A stretch of DNA of 64,000 nt from JAVVEH01 sp032251435 (GTDB lineage: Bacteria; Verrucomicrobiota; Lentisphaeria; Oligosphaerales; MVZH01), in contig JAVVEH010000014.1 in the NCBI GenBank assembly GCA_032251435.1, positions 29,351 to 93,350 of the forward strand, written 5' to 3'. The notes under the pieces were generated by a model, which saw only the letters and a program-made list of their open reading frames with translations, was not told the DNA's origin and did no database searches. Shown here in pieces: positions 1 to 8,821 of the stretch (position 1 is its first letter; every line of letters begins with the position of its first letter). The translations under genes were made by a program, and so were the position numbers.

Positions 1-1
1 C

Positions 2-799
2 GCGGAAGTCGCCCTTGGGGACGAACGCCGGAAATACCGCAAGCTGCTGGCCGACTCGAAAAATGTTCAGAAACAGTTGCGGCGACTTTCTCACGAGGTG
101 TTGCGGGCACAGGAGGAAGAAAGAAAAAGGATCAGCCGCGAGCTCCACGACGAAATCAGCCAGATACTGACCGGGATCAACGTCAGACTGGCCACCCTGA
201 GGATAGAATCCGCCGCCAATGCCAAAAATATTAGCCGCAATATCGCCAGCGCGCAACGCCTGGTTGAGAAGTCAGTGGCCACCGTGCATCGTTTTGCCCG
301 TGAATTGCGCCCGGCGATGCTGGATGACTTGGGACTTATTCCGGCGCTCACCTCCCATCTCAAGGAGGTCCGGAAACGCACGGGCCTGGAGATTCAGCTC
401 ACAACATCGAGGCCCGCAACGCTTGAAAAAGTGGGCAGTCTCAAACGAACCGTGCTCTATCGCATTGCCCAGGAGGCAGTCAAGAATGTCGTCAGGCATG
501 CACACGCCACTCAGGTTGATGTGTCCGTTCAGGTCAGGCCGGGGCACGTCTGTCTGGAAGTGAGTGACAATGGCAAGTCTTTTTCCGTGTCGGATGTCCT
601 TGCCAGCAAACGCCGCAACCGGTTGGGATTGCTCGGCATGCGCGAAAGGGCCGAGATGGTGGGAGGGGCGTTTGAGATAGACTCCGCACCGGGGAAGGGA
701 ACCACGGTCCGAGCAGATATACCCCTCCGCAACGGGGGAGAGGCAATCGTCCGGGCCACGACTAAAGGCGGATCGAAAAAAAATCAGGAAATACTATGA
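2..799 (+). CDS. sensor histidine kinase, NarL-type partner (5' truncated by window)
   Basis: The frame is open to the left edge of the window, so the N-terminal sensor part is missing; an internal TTG at 77 is not needed as a start. The visible part is the transmitter of a HisKA_3 kinase. A coiled segment leads into the phosphoacceptor motif ERKRISRELHDE (His in RELHDE), followed by the HATPase domain with an N-box (AQEAVKNVVRHAHA), a G1 box (VSDNGKSF) and a G2 box (GLLGMRERAEMVGG). These kinases autophosphorylate on His and pass phosphate to a LuxR-type regulator. The stop overlaps the start of that regulator (ATGA at 796-799), so the pair is translationally coupled. The signal sensed cannot be told from this part. 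Confidence 0.9.
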   Translation, partial: AEVALGDERRKYRKLLADSKNVQKQLRRLSHEVLRAQEEERKRISRELHDEISQILTGINVRLATLRIESAANAKNISRNIASAQRLVEKSVATVHRFARELRPAMLDDLGLIPALTSHLKEVRKRTGLEIQLTTSRPATLEKVGSLKRTVLYRIAQEAVKNVVRHAHATQVDVSVQVRPGHVCLEVSDNGKSFSVSDVLASKRRNRLGLLGMRERAEMVGGAFEIDSAPGKGTTVRADIPLRNGGEAIVRATTKGGSKKNQEIL

Positions 800-1494
800 A
801 GCCTATCCGCGTCCTTCTGGTTGAAGACCACACGGTTGTCCGCGAGGGTTTGCGGGCGCTGCTGGATATCGAAGGCGGGTTCGAAGTCGTTGGCGAAGCG
901 GCCGACGGGCTGCAGGCGATTGAACGGGTTCGTGAACTGTGCCCCGATGTCGTGGTCATGGATATCGCGCTGCCGCGGCTGAATGGCCTGGATGCCTCCC
1001 GCCGGATTTTGGAGGAGGGGCCTTCGCCTCCCAAGATCCTCATTCTCTCCGCGCATGCGGATGATGTCTATATAGAAAAAGTGGCGTCTCTCGGTGTGTC
1101 CGGATACCTGGTCAAACAAACAAGCGCGCATCGGCTGGCCGAGGCGATTCGGGAAATCCGCAAAGGCAATGTATTCTTCAGTTCGTCCGTGGCCGAACGG
1201 CTGGAAGGATGCGAGCGGAACACATCGGAAGGAACAGCCCGCTTTGGACGAACGGGGCGGCCCACGAGAAAGAGTGAACACCTTACTCCACGCGAGCGCG
1301 AAGTGGTGCAACTGATTGCCGATGGCTGGGCCAACAAGCAGATCGCGGCGGACCTTGGCATCAGCATAAAAACTGTCGAGAAACACCGGCAGAGCGTGAT
1401 GGACAAGCTCGACATCCACGAAACGGCCAGCTTGACCCGATACGCGATTTCGGCGGGACTGATCGAGAGCAGCGTTCAGGTCACCATCATCTGA
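796..1494 (+). CDS. response regulator, NarL/FixJ family (REC + LuxR-type HTH)
   Basis: This 232-residue regulator is the evident partner of the upstream kinase. The receiver domain shows the acidic pocket (LLVEDHTVV), the phospho-accepting Asp in DVVVMDIALPRLNG and the conserved Lys in GYLVKQTSA. The C-terminal LuxR/GerE helix-turn-helix is typical: LTPREREVVQLIADGWANKQ followed by ISIKTVEKHRQSVMDKL. The linker between the domains (about residues 135-160) is somewhat long and basic. Phosphorylation should alter DNA binding; the target genes are unknown, the small gene directly downstream being one candidate. ATG at 796 is chosen because it gives the ATGA overlap with the kinase stop. Confidence 0.93.
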   Translation: MKPIRVLLVEDHTVVREGLRALLDIEGGFEVVGEAADGLQAIERVRELCPDVVVMDIALPRLNGLDASRRILEEGPSPPKILILSAHADDVYIEKVASLGVSGYLVKQTSAHRLAEAIREIRKGNVFFSSSVAERLEGCERNTSEGTARFGRTGRPTRKSEHLTPREREVVQLIADGWANKQIAADLGISIKTVEKHRQSVMDKLDIHETASLTRYAISAGLIESSVQVTII

Positions 1495-1505
1495 GGAACG
1501 AACAC

Positions 1506-1844
1506 ATGACATTCATAGGTGAAGCCACGACAATGGGGACCTCTCTGGAGTTGTCTGCGCAGGGAGCTGGCTGGCATATGTCTATCCGTCGAATCGACGG
1601 CAAAAGCGACCCTCGCTTCCTGGCCTGTAATGGGAAGCCCATGGCGGCGGCTGATGTGGCTCTGTTTATTCCTGATTGGCAGCGACTGACCTGGCGGAAT
1701 ATCGCCGACAGCATGTTCTCACGCAGCAAATCCCACGCTGAAGACTCGGCCTACCAGATCACGGTCTCGGGTGCCCGGGGTTCTTCCATGTCCCAAGAGG
1801 ATGTGAGCAAAGCATTCGAGCAGTTCATGGCCTCTTGCTTATAG
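1506..1844 (+). CDS. small hypothetical protein after two-component pair
   Basis: A 112-residue protein that I do not recognise. It starts 11 bp after the regulator stop, and GAGGA lies about 7 bases before the ATG, so it is probably the third gene of the same operon. It has no signal peptide, membrane segment or cysteine cluster. The sequence is mixed polar and hydrophobic, with Trp residues in AGWHMSI and FIPDWQRLTWRNIADSM. Codon use resembles the neighbours. It might modulate the kinase or be a small effector; nothing in the sequence settles this. Confidence 0.6.
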   Translation: MTFIGEATTMGTSLELSAQGAGWHMSIRRIDGKSDPRFLACNGKPMAAADVALFIPDWQRLTWRNIADSMFSRSKSHAEDSAYQITVSGARGSSMSQEDVSKAFEQFMASCL

Positions 1845-1866
1845 AATTGCGTGCATCGGGGTCGGA

Positions 1867-1887
1867 CCTGAATGGCACTAAGATAAA
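1867..1887 (+). repeat. dispersed 'TGAATGGCACTAAG' element, copy 1
   Basis: The sequence GAATGGCACTAAGATAAA recurs in altered form as GAATGGTGCTAAGTTAAA at about 2820-2837, in the same orientation. The two copies bracket the 1-kb stretch without a convincing gene between the two-component operon and the SGNH protein. Conserved motifs of this kind often mark the ends of lost insertion sequences, but no transposase remains here, so that reading is only a guess. Confidence 0.35.
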
Positions 1888-1957
1888 GAGGGAAAAGTTC
1901 ATGTTCAAACTGATAGAAGCGGACGGAATGCGGGAGTAAAAGCAACCCATGATTAAG

Positions 1958-1996
1958 GCGAAGGATTCGGGCGAAGGATTCGGGCGAAAGATTAGG
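1958..1996 (+). repeat. tandem repeat, three 13-bp units
   Basis: GCGAAGGATTCGG occurs twice exactly (1958-1970 and 1971-1983), then once as GCGAAAGATTAGG (1984-1996). The repeat lies in noncoding DNA and has no visible role. Confidence 0.75.
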
Positions 1997-2156
1997 GTTG
2001 CGCATTTCCAGGACCTTAATCATTTGCCCTGAACGACCCCGCCTAGCGGGGACTGCGAGCGCAATGCGCGTGGGGCAACGCCCCTAACAACATGTTGCAG
2101 TTTAACCTTTTGCGTCGCCCGTTCAGGGCTCAAAATTCTTCTTGTCCTTTAAACCT

Positions 2157-2268
2157 GGGGCGCTGTCCCAGGCTATCTTTGCCACGTCCCGTTGGGACTT
2201 TCTTTTTGTTTTGTATCAGTAAAAAGGGGCGCTGCCCCAGGCTATCTTTGCCAAGCCCTTTCAGGGCA
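2157..2268 (+). repeat. two copies of a 'GGGGCGCTGCCCCAGGCTATCTTTGCC' phrase repeat
   Basis: Copy 1 (2157-2202) and copy 2 (2226-2268) share GGGGCGCTG(T/C)CCCAGG, then GCTATCTTTGCCA and a short hairpin (GTCCCGTTGGGAC in copy 1, GCCCTTTCAGGGC in copy 2). The changes in the hairpin arms are compensatory, so the structure is kept while the bases drift. This suggests a mobile or recombination-spread palindromic element rather than a gene. A similar hairpin, GCCCGTTCAGGGC, sits at about 2116-2129. ORFs across this stretch are artefacts. Confidence 0.7.
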
Positions 2269-2585
2269 ATTAGTACGGTCTCAGCAATTTCTGGTACAGC
2301 CCCCATTGAAAGTTGTGGCAGGCCGGACCCCCTAACCCTCAATGAATAACCATTTCCCTATTGATTACTGATGGAACGGCGCCGAAAAAAGATGCCCAGC
2401 AAGCTGATCAAGAGCTTTACGATAATTAAGGAGTCGGCAAGTGTCAAACCGGTTTTCTCGGAAACCGGAAAAATCATGAGTCCCGCCTTGTTTTTGGCTT
2501 TGGGGTCAGATACTATGTAAAGAAAGATGTTTTGTGTATTTTTGTGCTCGAAAAAACCTTGGATATAGGTTCGGGACAAGGTTAA

Positions 2586-2606
2586 TTCAGCCATCCCACG
2601 GGATGG
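2586..2606 (+). repeat. REP-like palindrome (AGCCATCCC-AC-GGGATGGCT)
   Basis: This is a near-perfect 9-bp inverted repeat with a 2-base centre, followed by GTGAAA. A related sequence on the minus strand at about 30275-30300 (GCCATCCTCTGGGATGCCTGTGAAA) shows that it is dispersed. It does not have the T-run expected of a terminator for a neighbouring gene. Confidence 0.6.
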
Positions 2607-2657
2607 CTGTGAAATACAAGCCATGATCAACTTGCGGATGCCCTATTGAGAGACAGC

Positions 2658-2798
2658 ATGTCTGTTGGTTTTAATGCATCCGGGGTTATTCATGGTATCC
2701 CAACCAGCCGTCTTTCTTACGGGTATTTGGAGGTGAATCAGTTCAGGGAGAAGATCGGCGCCGAGGTGGCTTTTGCGAATATCTCTCGGCTGGCGTAA
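2658..2798 (+). CDS. possible 46-codon ORF or gene remnant
   Basis: ATG at 2658 to TAA at 2798 encodes 46 residues (begins MSVGFNASGV, ends FANISRLA). No clear Shine-Dalgarno is seen and I recognise no family. It lies in repeat debris, directly before the second 'GAATGG..CTAAG' element, so a fragment of a lost gene is at least as likely as a working one. Confidence 0.15.
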   Translation: MSVGFNASGVIHGIPTSRLSYGYLEVNQFREKIGAEVAFANISRLA

Positions 2799-2816
2799 GT
2801 TTGGATTGGGGACTGC

Positions 2817-2837
2817 GCCGAATGGTGCTAAGTTAAA
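2817..2837 (+). repeat. dispersed 'GAATGGTGCTAAG' element, copy 2
   Basis: This is the second copy of the motif at 1867-1887, in the same orientation and with three mismatches in the best-matching 18 bases. It ends about 40 bp before the SGNH gene and could overlap its promoter. Confidence 0.35.
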
Positions 2838-2879
2838 TTACTTTCTGACCTCATTTTAAACGAACGGAGTATTGAATAA

Positions 2880-4943
2880 ATGAAAAAAAGACATGTATGC
2901 CTTTCCATTGTTACAGTTTGTCTGTTCACTGGGGTTTTAAATTGTGCCGCCCAGACCAAGCCGATCAAGGTCTTTATCCTGGCTGGGGATGAAATGGTTT
3001 TAGAACAGGCCCCTGTTAGTGGCCGGACGGAGGGGACACACGAGGATTTTTATCCGAACGCCGAAGCGACCAAAGACGAGAAGCGAAAACATGTCAACGT
3101 GGCTGTCTACAAGGGGGCTTATTCGCCGAGGGCGGATTATGACGCGCTAAAACCGGACGTCACGGGAATCGTTGAGATTGGTGAACAGCGGACACGGCAA
3201 ATTCATCCCAAAAAGCGGGGGCGTGAGCCGGTGCCTTATACCCCTTTTCCTGAATTGGCGCGACAGGATGGGTATACCACGGTGCTGCGCGGGTATCTGT
3301 CCGTCAACGTGTCGGGAAAGTATGAATGCCATCCGGGCCAGGGCGAGTCCGCCTTTAATGTGACGACAGTAGAAGGTAAAGAGGTTTATCGCCGGGAGGT
3401 CGACCAGAAAACTGCGACGATCACACGGATCCAGCTTGATCCGAAGAAACGCTATGCGTTTCAAACTATTTTTTTCAAGAAACCCGGCCATGATTTCCAT
3501 CTGCCGCTTGTTAATAAACCCGGCACCCTTGAAAGTGCGGTCGCTGAAAACCCGAAATACGGGGGTTTAAAGGACAAGGACGGACAGTGGGTCACCCGGG
3601 ATGATGTCTTTCTCTACGACGCGCACTCCATTCACAACAATACCGAGGCCCCCGCGCGCCCGCTGCGGGTGGGGACGATGGTCAGAAACGGTCCTGAAGT
3701 GGGGGTGAGGATGGGTGTGGAACTGATGCTGGGACATCGTTTGGGAGACGCGTTTGAGGAACCGGTCATGCTGCTGCGGTTTGGCACTAAGCACCCCACT
3801 TGGTTCCACCGCGGATCCCGTGACCTGGCCCATGACTACCGGCCACCGTCAAGTGGTGGCGGATCAGATCTTGACGGTAGCTGGGATGTGATTCATTTCA
3901 ATCATGGTGTCTGGGATGCGACTTATCGTGATCCCAGCTCAAAATATTATTCCGGCTACCGAACCACATCCGTGGAGGATTTTGAGAAAAATCTTCGCAC
4001 GCTGGTGGCCAAGATGAAAAAAACCGGTGCCACGATTATCTGGGGAAGTGTCACACCGGTGTGGGAAGGTGAACCGGGCCGATTGAATGGCGACGAGGAC
4101 GCCTACAATCGCGTTGCGGAAAAAGTGATGAAAGAAAACGGGGTGATCATCAACGATCTGAATGCGGAGGTCCGGCGACAGGGCGCTGGGAAAAGTAAAA
4201 ATGTTCATGATGTGGGCAACCTGGCGCCCAAAGTGACCGAAACAATCCAGGACGCTCTGGCCAACCGAAAAACCTTAACAAAGCCTCTGCCGCGGGTATT
4301 GTTTATTGGTGATTCCATTACCGGCACGTACTGGGGGCAAGTCGCAAAAAATCTTGAAGGGAAAGCTGTTGTGTTTAAAAATCCCGGCAATGCCGAAGAT
4401 ACCTGGAACGGGCTGGAACGGATTGACCAATGGCTCGACCTGAGCCGTTATCTACTGAACGGGCAGGAATACCTGGAACTGGTTGACGGTGTCAAAAAAG
4501 TTCTGGGACCCGAACTGGAACGGGCATTTCCCGGTTACGCGGGGCAGGGAACAGAACTGGCTGGATTTATCTGGTTTCAGGGGATTGCCGACACGGGATC
4601 CGATGTGAAGGCGGCGGAATATGAAAAACATCTGGCCAATTTGATTCGCGATGTCCGCAACGATCTCAACGCCCCCAAGCTGCCTGTGGTTGTCGTGGCG
4701 CTGGCGAACAGCAAGGAGCCCATGCGGCCCAATCAGCAGAAGGTGTTTGATGCCCAGATGGCGGTGGGGGATAAAGAAACGTATCCCGAATTTGCCGGTA
4801 ATGTCATCAGTATTGATACCCGGCCAATGTGCAAACCCGCCGCCCAATCCCCCGGCGGCCGCGATCCCTACGCGGGTAACGCTGAAACCTACTTGGAAAT
4901 CGGCGAAGCGATGGGGCGGGCGATGCTGAAGATGATGGAGTAA
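2880..4943 (+). CDS. exported SASA-type protein with nested, permuted SGNH hydrolase domain
   Basis: The 687-residue protein starts with a signal peptide (MKKRHVCLSI... cut near NCAAQ, perhaps a lipoprotein Cys at 22). Its frame is that of sialate O-acetylesterase-like (SASA) proteins: KVFILAGDEM at 30-39, RPPSSGG at 321-327, then AGFIWFQG at 561-568 and NAETYLEIGEAMG near the C-terminus. The usual FILAGQSNM nucleophile motif is replaced by FILAGDEMV, and the usual C-terminal His is not seen, so the outer domain looks inactive. Inserted between 327 and about 525 is an SGNH domain whose blocks are out of order: WDVIHFNHGVWD (335-346) and NVHDVG (His443) come first, and the nucleophile block LFIGDSITG (Ser479) comes last. 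It may de-esterify polysaccharide. The downstream DUF6288 gene is co-directional. Confidence 0.75.
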   Translation: MKKRHVCLSIVTVCLFTGVLNCAAQTKPIKVFILAGDEMVLEQAPVSGRTEGTHEDFYPNAEATKDEKRKHVNVAVYKGAYSPRADYDALKPDVTGIVEIGEQRTRQIHPKKRGREPVPYTPFPELARQDGYTTVLRGYLSVNVSGKYECHPGQGESAFNVTTVEGKEVYRREVDQKTATITRIQLDPKKRYAFQTIFFKKPGHDFHLPLVNKPGTLESAVAENPKYGGLKDKDGQWVTRDDVFLYDAHSIHNNTEAPARPLRVGTMVRNGPEVGVRMGVELMLGHRLGDAFEEPVMLLRFGTKHPTWFHRGSRDLAHDYRPPSSGGGSDLDGSWDVIHFNHGVWDATYRDPSSKYYSGYRTTSVEDFEKNLRTLVAKMKKTGATIIWGSVTPVWEGEPGRLNGDEDAYNRVAEKVMKENGVIINDLNAEVRRQGAGKSKNVHDVGNLAPKVTETIQDALANRKTLTKPLPRVLFIGDSITGTYWGQVAKNLEGKAVVFKNPGNAEDTWNGLERIDQWLDLSRYLLNGQEYLELVDGVKKVLGPELERAFPGYAGQGTELAGFIWFQGIADTGSDVKAAEYEKHLANLIRDVRNDLNAPKLPVVVVALANSKEPMRPNQQKVFDAQMAVGDKETYPEFAGNVISIDTRPMCKPAAQSPGGRDPYAGNAETYLEIGEAMGRAMLKMME

Positions 4944-5069
4944 AGGGTGTGAAGAAGCGGTTAAGAAATGGGCGTACAATACGGACGAGGCATACCTTAA
5001 AACAAAAGAATCACGACTGATTTTTGTGGAAAGGTTTGCCACAATCACCATCTGGTAAGGAAAATGACG

Positions 5070-8000
5070 ATGAACATGAGATATTTAGCGCGGCGAATTA
5101 GTATAATCATGGGATTGGGGGTTATGGCGGTCATGCCCGTGCGGGCAGACTTCTATACGCGCCCGGCGTTGTTCACGCTGCGCCCATCCGAGACGGGCGC
5201 GCTGAGCACGGTCGACCGCTTTGGTCCCGTGGGGATCGGCATTGAACTGCGGCAGCCAGCCTTTGTGATGGTGGTCAAGAATGTCGAAGCGGGTTCGCCC
5301 GCGGCGGCGAGCGGGCTGCTTAAGACGGGGCAGATTATTGATTCAATCAATGGTGAATCGCTGGTCGGTGTCGATCCGCGGATTCAACTCGGCGACATCA
5401 TCACGAAAGCCGAGGCCAAGAATGGTGTCATCCGCTTGCGGGTGCGCGATGATGAGAACAGTGAGCCAAAGGATGTCGTCGTGCGTATCCCGGCGCTCGG
5501 AAGCTATAGCGGAACCTGGCCTCTTGATTGTGGAAAATCCAACCGGATTGTCCGCGGCCTGGCCGATTGGGTAGGTAAGCAGCAACCCGCCATCACCACG
5601 TCGGGCGGGCTGCGCCTGCTCTTTTTGCTCTCGACGGGTGAAGAACAGGATCTGGATGTGGCGCGCCAGTGGGTCGGCCGATTGGCCAAGCAGTACGCCG
5701 ACAAGGATGTCAGCGGCGCCGTCAATTGGCATTTGGGCTATGGCGGCATCCCGCTGGCGGAGTATTACCTGCGCACGGGTGACGCGTCCGTGTTGCCGGT
5801 CATCCGCAAAGTGGTGAAGGCGGCGGAAGCGAACTATATGCCGGGCGGCTGGGCGCAGCGCGGGCTGGGCGGGCTGAACTATTACGCCGGCGGGCGGATG
5901 AATCCGGCGGGGGTGCATGTCATGACCTTCCTCCTGCTGGCCCGGGAATGCGGTGTCGAGGTGGATGAAAACGTGTTTCAGGGTGGTTTAAAGCAGTATT
6001 TCCGCTTCGCCGGCCGCGGGGTGGTCGCTTATGGCGATCATCGGCCGGAAAACGGCTATACCGACAATGGGCGCATCGGCGCCTTCGCCTTCACCATGGC
6101 CGCCGCGGCCGCTCAATTTCCCGACACTCCCGACAATGTCTACGCCCAGGCGCGGGACGCGTCCGCGGTGCGGGGCTTTTACTACACCCACCGCATGCTG
6201 CACGGGCACACCGGCGGTGGCATCGGCGAAATCTGGCGCGGCGCCGCCATGGGGCTGGCGCGCGGCAAGGAGCCTGTGAAATATCAGGAATTCATGAACG
6301 CCCGCAGGTGGTTCTACGAACTCTCCCGGCGCCACGATGGCTCGTTCGGGATTCTCGGCGGCGAGCGCTACGACAATACCGAATGGGGGGCGGGACTCGG
6401 GCTGGCCTACACCATACCTCGCCGGACGCTGCGCGTATCCGGCGCCCCGTCTTCCCCCCACAGCCATCCGGTGGTCCTTCCTGAACGCGCCTGGGGCACG
6501 GCGGCCGACGATGATTTCTACTCGCTCAAACCGGCCGTCGACACAGTCGGGGTCTCGCCCGATGTCGCTGGTGAACGCTTTGCCGATGTGACCGCGGCGA
6601 AAATCTACACGTATGCGCCCGACGCGGCGGCGGCCGGGGCGGAGGCGCTGCGCTCCTTGCTGCATCATCCCGACATCGAGATCCGTCTGATGGCGGCCGG
6701 ACAGCTCAACCGCCACCCGGCACTTGCCACCGAATTGCTGCGGTCGCCGGACGCCCGCGTGCGGCGGGCCGCTCTCGAGGGCGTGATCCGCTACCACAAT
6801 GAGTTGCTGACCCCGGAGAATGTCGGCATATTGCTGCGCATGATCAACGATCCGGAGGAGTCCTGGTTTGTTGTGGACGGGTCCTTGCAGGCGCTCAAGA
6901 ACGTCGCCCCTGAAGTCACGCTGCCACACGTTGACCGGCTGATCTACTGGCTGGAACACCCGGAGTGGTGGGTGAGCAACTCGGCCATGCTGATCTTGAC
7001 GCGCATGGCCGCCCAGGGTCACGAAGTTGCAAGAATCACGCAGGCCGTCGGCCCGGTGATGGCGGCGAACCAGCGCTACGGCCGTTGGTCGGCCTGGACA
7101 ATGGGGCCGATCATCAAGGAAGCGAAGCCGGCGGCGCGTCAGGCACTGCTCGATATGTTTGCCGGGGTTTATACCGCCTGGCCGGTGGTGTCGGATGCCC
7201 ACCCTGAACCGCGGCACCCCGAATTCGAAGCGCATGTCACCGCTGGTATCGCCACGCTCATGGCCACCATGCCGGGGGGGCTGGACAAACTGTATGCCAT
7301 TTCCCGGGAACGGTTTCCAAAACAAACCCTGGCGCACCGGGATGTGTTTATCAAAAGCGACCAGATCGATGCCAATCCGGCCATGCGGGCGGCATTGGCG
7401 CCGATCATCCGCGACGAACTGATTCCGCAATTTGTGGCGCGGAACCGGCGGGCTTTGGAGCGCGGACAAAAACTCGATGAACTCGTCGGACTCTATAACC
7501 GGATCGGCGTGCATGACTACGACTGGCGGGAACATGGCCCCAAACGGACGGAGATGGAATGGGATTACTTTTCCTTCGATCCGGTTGAACAGCCGCCGCT
7601 GGGACGGGAGCGCAATCGCCTGGGCCGCTACCGCGAGGTCAGCTATCCCGAGGGCATGGAAAACTGGTACAAGCCGGCCTTCGACGCCAAGGCGGCCGAC
7701 TGGCGGCGCGGGAAATCGCCGTTCGCCTCCTTTGACGGCAAACTCAAGGCCGCCGGCGGATGTGCTGGTGGGTTCTGTGGCTGCGGGGAACCCCCCAACA
7801 CCCTCTGGGAAAAAGAGGTGCTGCTCATCAACGGGAATTTCGATATTCCCGCTTTCGAGGAAGGCAACCTGTATCGTATTCTCATTGGCGGCATGTCGCA
7901 TGTCGGTGCCGGGGACGGCTGCCGCGTCTATGTCAACGGCCGGGAGATCTACGCGCGACGCACGGCTGTCGACCGCCGCGCTGGCGGCAAACCGATTGGA

Positions 8001-8603
8001 ACCCATATCGGGCCGGCGTTCTGGCCGGAATTCGCGAGGGGCACCGTCAACCTCGCCGCCACAAGTTTTTTGAAATATCACCCGCGCACCAAGGAATACG
8101 GCAACTATCTCACGGTGTTCCTCCAGCGCATGAAACTGCCCCCGATGGGAACGGACATGCTTAAAAAAGCGGCGCCCCTGGTGCCCATGCGCTCGGCTGA
8201 GTGGCAAACAGTTCAGGAACCCGGCACGAACGTGGATCCGGAAGACGGGACATTTAAATGGGACGGGGTCTTTGTGCCAAATCCCGCCGTTGTCGGTTCC
8301 TGGCAGGTGGTTGGTCAGGTCGAATCCGTGGACGCCTTCGCACCCGGCGCCAAACCCGCGCCGGTCCGCGCCCCGCGGTTCGGGAGCATGACCTTCACCG
8401 CCGAGGGCGGCACGGCCGATCCCCTGTGGATCTGGTCGGATGGCATCTTGATGGATCTGGACCAATTCCAGGCCTTGCGCGTCGAGCCGCGGCAAATGGA
8501 CGGCAAGGATTATCTGCTCATCGAGGCGGGTGGATTCGACACCAAGCATGGACCTGATTGGACACCCCCATGGCTTGTGCTGGAACGCGAGCCGGAAAAT
8601 TAA
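5070..8603 (+). CDS. exported PDZ / DUF6288-type protein of about 1,180 residues
   Basis: A signal peptide (cut near VRADFYT) precedes a PDZ-like domain (about residues 55-150; KNVEAGSPAAASGLLKTGQI). A long segment of the type annotated DUF6288 in planctomycetes and verrucomicrobia follows, then helical HEAT-like repeats (about 520-720) and a beta-rich C-terminal part. A Cys/Gly cluster, GGCAGGFCGCGEP, lies near residue 900 and is unusual for an exported protein. The function is unknown; a scaffold or enzyme acting on extracellular glycans fits the neighbours. AAGGA at 5057-5061 has better spacing to ATG 5070 than to ATG 5064. The gene begins about 125 bp after the SGNH gene, so the two may share a transcript. 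Confidence 0.8.
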   Translation: MNMRYLARRISIIMGLGVMAVMPVRADFYTRPALFTLRPSETGALSTVDRFGPVGIGIELRQPAFVMVVKNVEAGSPAAASGLLKTGQIIDSINGESLVGVDPRIQLGDIITKAEAKNGVIRLRVRDDENSEPKDVVVRIPALGSYSGTWPLDCGKSNRIVRGLADWVGKQQPAITTSGGLRLLFLLSTGEEQDLDVARQWVGRLAKQYADKDVSGAVNWHLGYGGIPLAEYYLRTGDASVLPVIRKVVKAAEANYMPGGWAQRGLGGLNYYAGGRMNPAGVHVMTFLLLARECGVEVDENVFQGGLKQYFRFAGRGVVAYGDHRPENGYTDNGRIGAFAFTMAAAAAQFPDTPDNVYAQARDASAVRGFYYTHRMLHGHTGGGIGEIWRGAAMGLARGKEPVKYQEFMNARRWFYELSRRHDGSFGILGGERYDNTEWGAGLGLAYTIPRRTLRVSGAPSSPHSHPVVLPERAWGTAADDDFYSLKPAVDTVGVSPDVAGERFADVTAAKIYTYAPDAAAAGAEALRSLLHHPDIEIRLMAAGQLNRHPALATELLRSPDARVRRAALEGVIRYHNELLTPENVGILLRMINDPEESWFVVDGSLQALKNVAPEVTLPHVDRLIYWLEHPEWWVSNSAMLILTRMAAQGHEVARITQAVGPVMAANQRYGRWSAWTMGPIIKEAKPAARQALLDMFAGVYTAWPVVSDAHPEPRHPEFEAHVTAGIATLMATMPGGLDKLYAISRERFPKQTLAHRDVFIKSDQIDANPAMRAALAPIIRDELIPQFVARNRRALERGQKLDELVGLYNRIGVHDYDWREHGPKRTEMEWDYFSFDPVEQPPLGRERNRLGRYREVSYPEGMENWYKPAFDAKAADWRRGKSPFASFDGKLKAAGGCAGGFCGCGEPPNTLWEKEVLLINGNFDIPAFEEGNLYRILIGGMSHVGAGDGCRVYVNGREIYARRTAVDRRAGGKPIGTHIGPAFWPEFARGTVNLAATSFLKYHPRTKEYGNYLTVFLQRMKLPPMGTDMLKKAAPLVPMRSAEWQTVQEPGTNVDPEDGTFKWDGVFVPNPAVVGSWQVVGQVESVDAFAPGAKPAPVRAPRFGSMTFTAEGGTADPLWIWSDGILMDLDQFQALRVEPRQMDGKDYLLIEAGGFDTKHGPDWTPPWLVLEREPEN

Positions 8604-8706
8604 TCTACAAGGTCAAAGTATGGTTGAACGATAAATATTCCGGAAGCGCCCGCCTTCGCACAAGGCTTCGCCGGGCAGGTCTGCTTCCGGTGCCCGGCAC
8701 CTTCTG

Positions 8707-8792
8707 TTGGTGTACCGGCTTCTGCCGGCCTCTTTGACGCTGTCATCGGCAGTCGTGTCCGGGTCTCCGGCGGGGCCCCGCCGGCTCCAGGG
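8707..8792 (+). repeat. 86-bp direct repeat, copy 1
   Basis: It begins TTGGTGTACCGGCTTCTGCC and ends CCGGCTCCAGG, and recurs at 9053-9138 with one added T and few changes. It lies in the 620-bp gene-free stretch 8604-9223. Just upstream (8640-8700) is GC-rich sequence of the form GCCTTCGCCGGGCAGG, also repeat-like. No gene is supported here. Confidence 0.8.
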
Positions 8793-8821
8793 GTGTCTAG
8801 TCCGGCGCAGCACCGCATTAA

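Noticed and set aside
2358..2630. 90-codon minus-strand ORF
   Set aside because: It is built from repeat phrases and AT-rich noncoding sequence (its start lies in the AGCCATCCC palindrome), with no domain and no clear ribosome site.
1867..2837. An intact insertion sequence
   Set aside because: The two similar motifs are in direct, not inverted, orientation and no transposase lies between them.
5988..8549. 853-codon open frame on the minus strand
   Set aside because: It lies wholly opposite the PDZ/DUF6288 gene, has no recognisable domain, and is His/Arg/Gly-rich as expected from the complement of a GC-rich gene with strong third-position bias.
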